NCBI GenBank assembly: GCA_964638875.1 | Contig: CAZXBL010000006.1 | Span: forward strand, 1 to 31,195 | Direction of reading: 5' to 3' | Length of the DNA: 31,195 nt | Source of the DNA: JALRHH01 sp964638875 | GTDB lineage: Bacteria; Patescibacteriota; Saccharimonadia; Saccharimonadales; JALRHH01 | In this document: positions 31,051 through 31,195 of the stretch, piece by piece | Layout: each line of letters starts with the position of its first letter | Numbering within the stretch: position 1 is the first letter of the stretch | Translations under genes and position numbers: made by a program | Notes under the pieces: generated by a model | Seen by the model: only the letters and a program-made list of their open reading frames with translations | The model's database searches: none | What the model was told of the DNA's origin: nothing

Positions 31051-31109
31051 GGTGAGGTTGCCAGAAGTGCCGAGCAAACTTGTTTTGTCGGTAGTTCGGT
31101 AACCGCGCC
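31051..31109 (+). ncRNA. 59-nt structured RNA element B, copy 2
   Basis: Same length as copy 1, with bases 17-37 identical. Outer pairs change: 7/53 A-U to G-C, 9/51 A-U to U-A, 10/50 A-U to G-U, 3/57 U-A to U-G; 11/49 becomes a C-G pair, and 5/55 is A-G. The inner helix keeps pairing (19/42 becomes G-U). It ends 15 nt before tRNA-Val, as copy 1 ends 16 nt before tRNA-Leu. Confidence 0.6.
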
Positions 31110-31124
31110 ATAACGCTTCGACGC

Positions 31125-31195
31125 GGGTGATTAGCTCAGTTGGCTAGAGCACCTCGTTTACACCGAGGGGGTCGGGGGTTCGAATCCCTCATCAC
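31125..31195 (+). tRNA. tRNA-Val (anticodon TAC), 3' end cut by the window
   Basis: The acceptor GGGTGAT, AGCTCAGTTGGCTAGAGC D-arm, loop TTTACAC in the CCTCG/CGAGG stem (anticodon TAC) and GGTTCGAATCC T-arm are complete. The 3' acceptor strand ends at ATCAC where the window stops. Confidence 0.95.

Noticed and set aside
1..31195. CRISPR arrays, insertion sequences, rRNA or replication origin
   Set aside because: No regularly spaced repeats, transposase signatures, rRNA segments or DnaA-box clusters were seen by eye.

Overview
The window looks like a chromosomal segment from a Candidatus Saccharibacteria (TM7) or closely related Patescibacteria genome. This rests on the overall character of the proteins: a 557-residue N-acidic, single-TM protein with a baseplate-J-like outer region, small single-domain housekeeping enzymes, a short 501-residue UvrC, a dense set of small membrane proteins of unknown role, and no biosynthetic pathways. 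TGA is used as a normal stop (uvrA, obg, trhO), so this is not a code-25 lineage such as Absconditabacteria or Gracilibacteria. The lineage call is inference; no rRNA is present to settle it.

Layout. 1-3474: tail of an unrecognised gene, the 557-aa membrane protein, ruvX and mltG. 3475-6166: a structured leader, a LysM-CHAP cell-wall hydrolase that appears to start with AUU, then obg. 6201-8247: an unknown gene and exonuclease I (sbcB). 8244-8887 (minus): a 55-aa membrane peptide and a PGPGW-type membrane protein. 9045-13109: an unknown protein, uvrA and a small gene translationally coupled to it. 13135-14610: DedA (minus) and ribosomal protein bL25 (plus), divergent. 14656-18226 (minus): two tandem ABC exporter subunits. 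18452-19359 (minus): SemiSWEET transporter and an HExxH protein. 19407-20934: trhO, a NIPSNAP-like gene and an unknown gene, joined by ATGA overlaps. 20931-21679 (minus): two DUF1801-like proteins. 21720-26880: uvrC, pepP, a holin-like protein, secG and a membrane-anchored oligopeptide-type binding protein. 26881-28825: structured RNA, tRNA-Leu(CAG) and a two-gene membrane operon. 28946-30866: a disrupted FAD-linked oxidase and a CBU_0592-like protein. 30911-31195: tRNA-Leu(GAG), structured RNA and a truncated tRNA-Val(TAC).

Functional themes are DNA repair (uvrA, uvrC, sbcB, ruvX), cell-wall remodelling (mltG, the LysM-CHAP protein), ribosome and tRNA function (obg, bL25, trhO, tRNAs) and envelope transport or secretion (secG, ABC pair, DedA, SemiSWEET, binding protein).

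The most interesting signals are non-coding. A 59-nt structured element occurs twice, ungapped, each time 15-16 nt upstream of a tRNA gene, with base-pair covariation between the copies. The LysM-CHAP gene has a multi-hairpin leader and an apparent AUU start. At least seven genes have a -10 box only 6-9 nt before the start codon, implying leaderless mRNAs, and many promoters carry an extended TGn -10.
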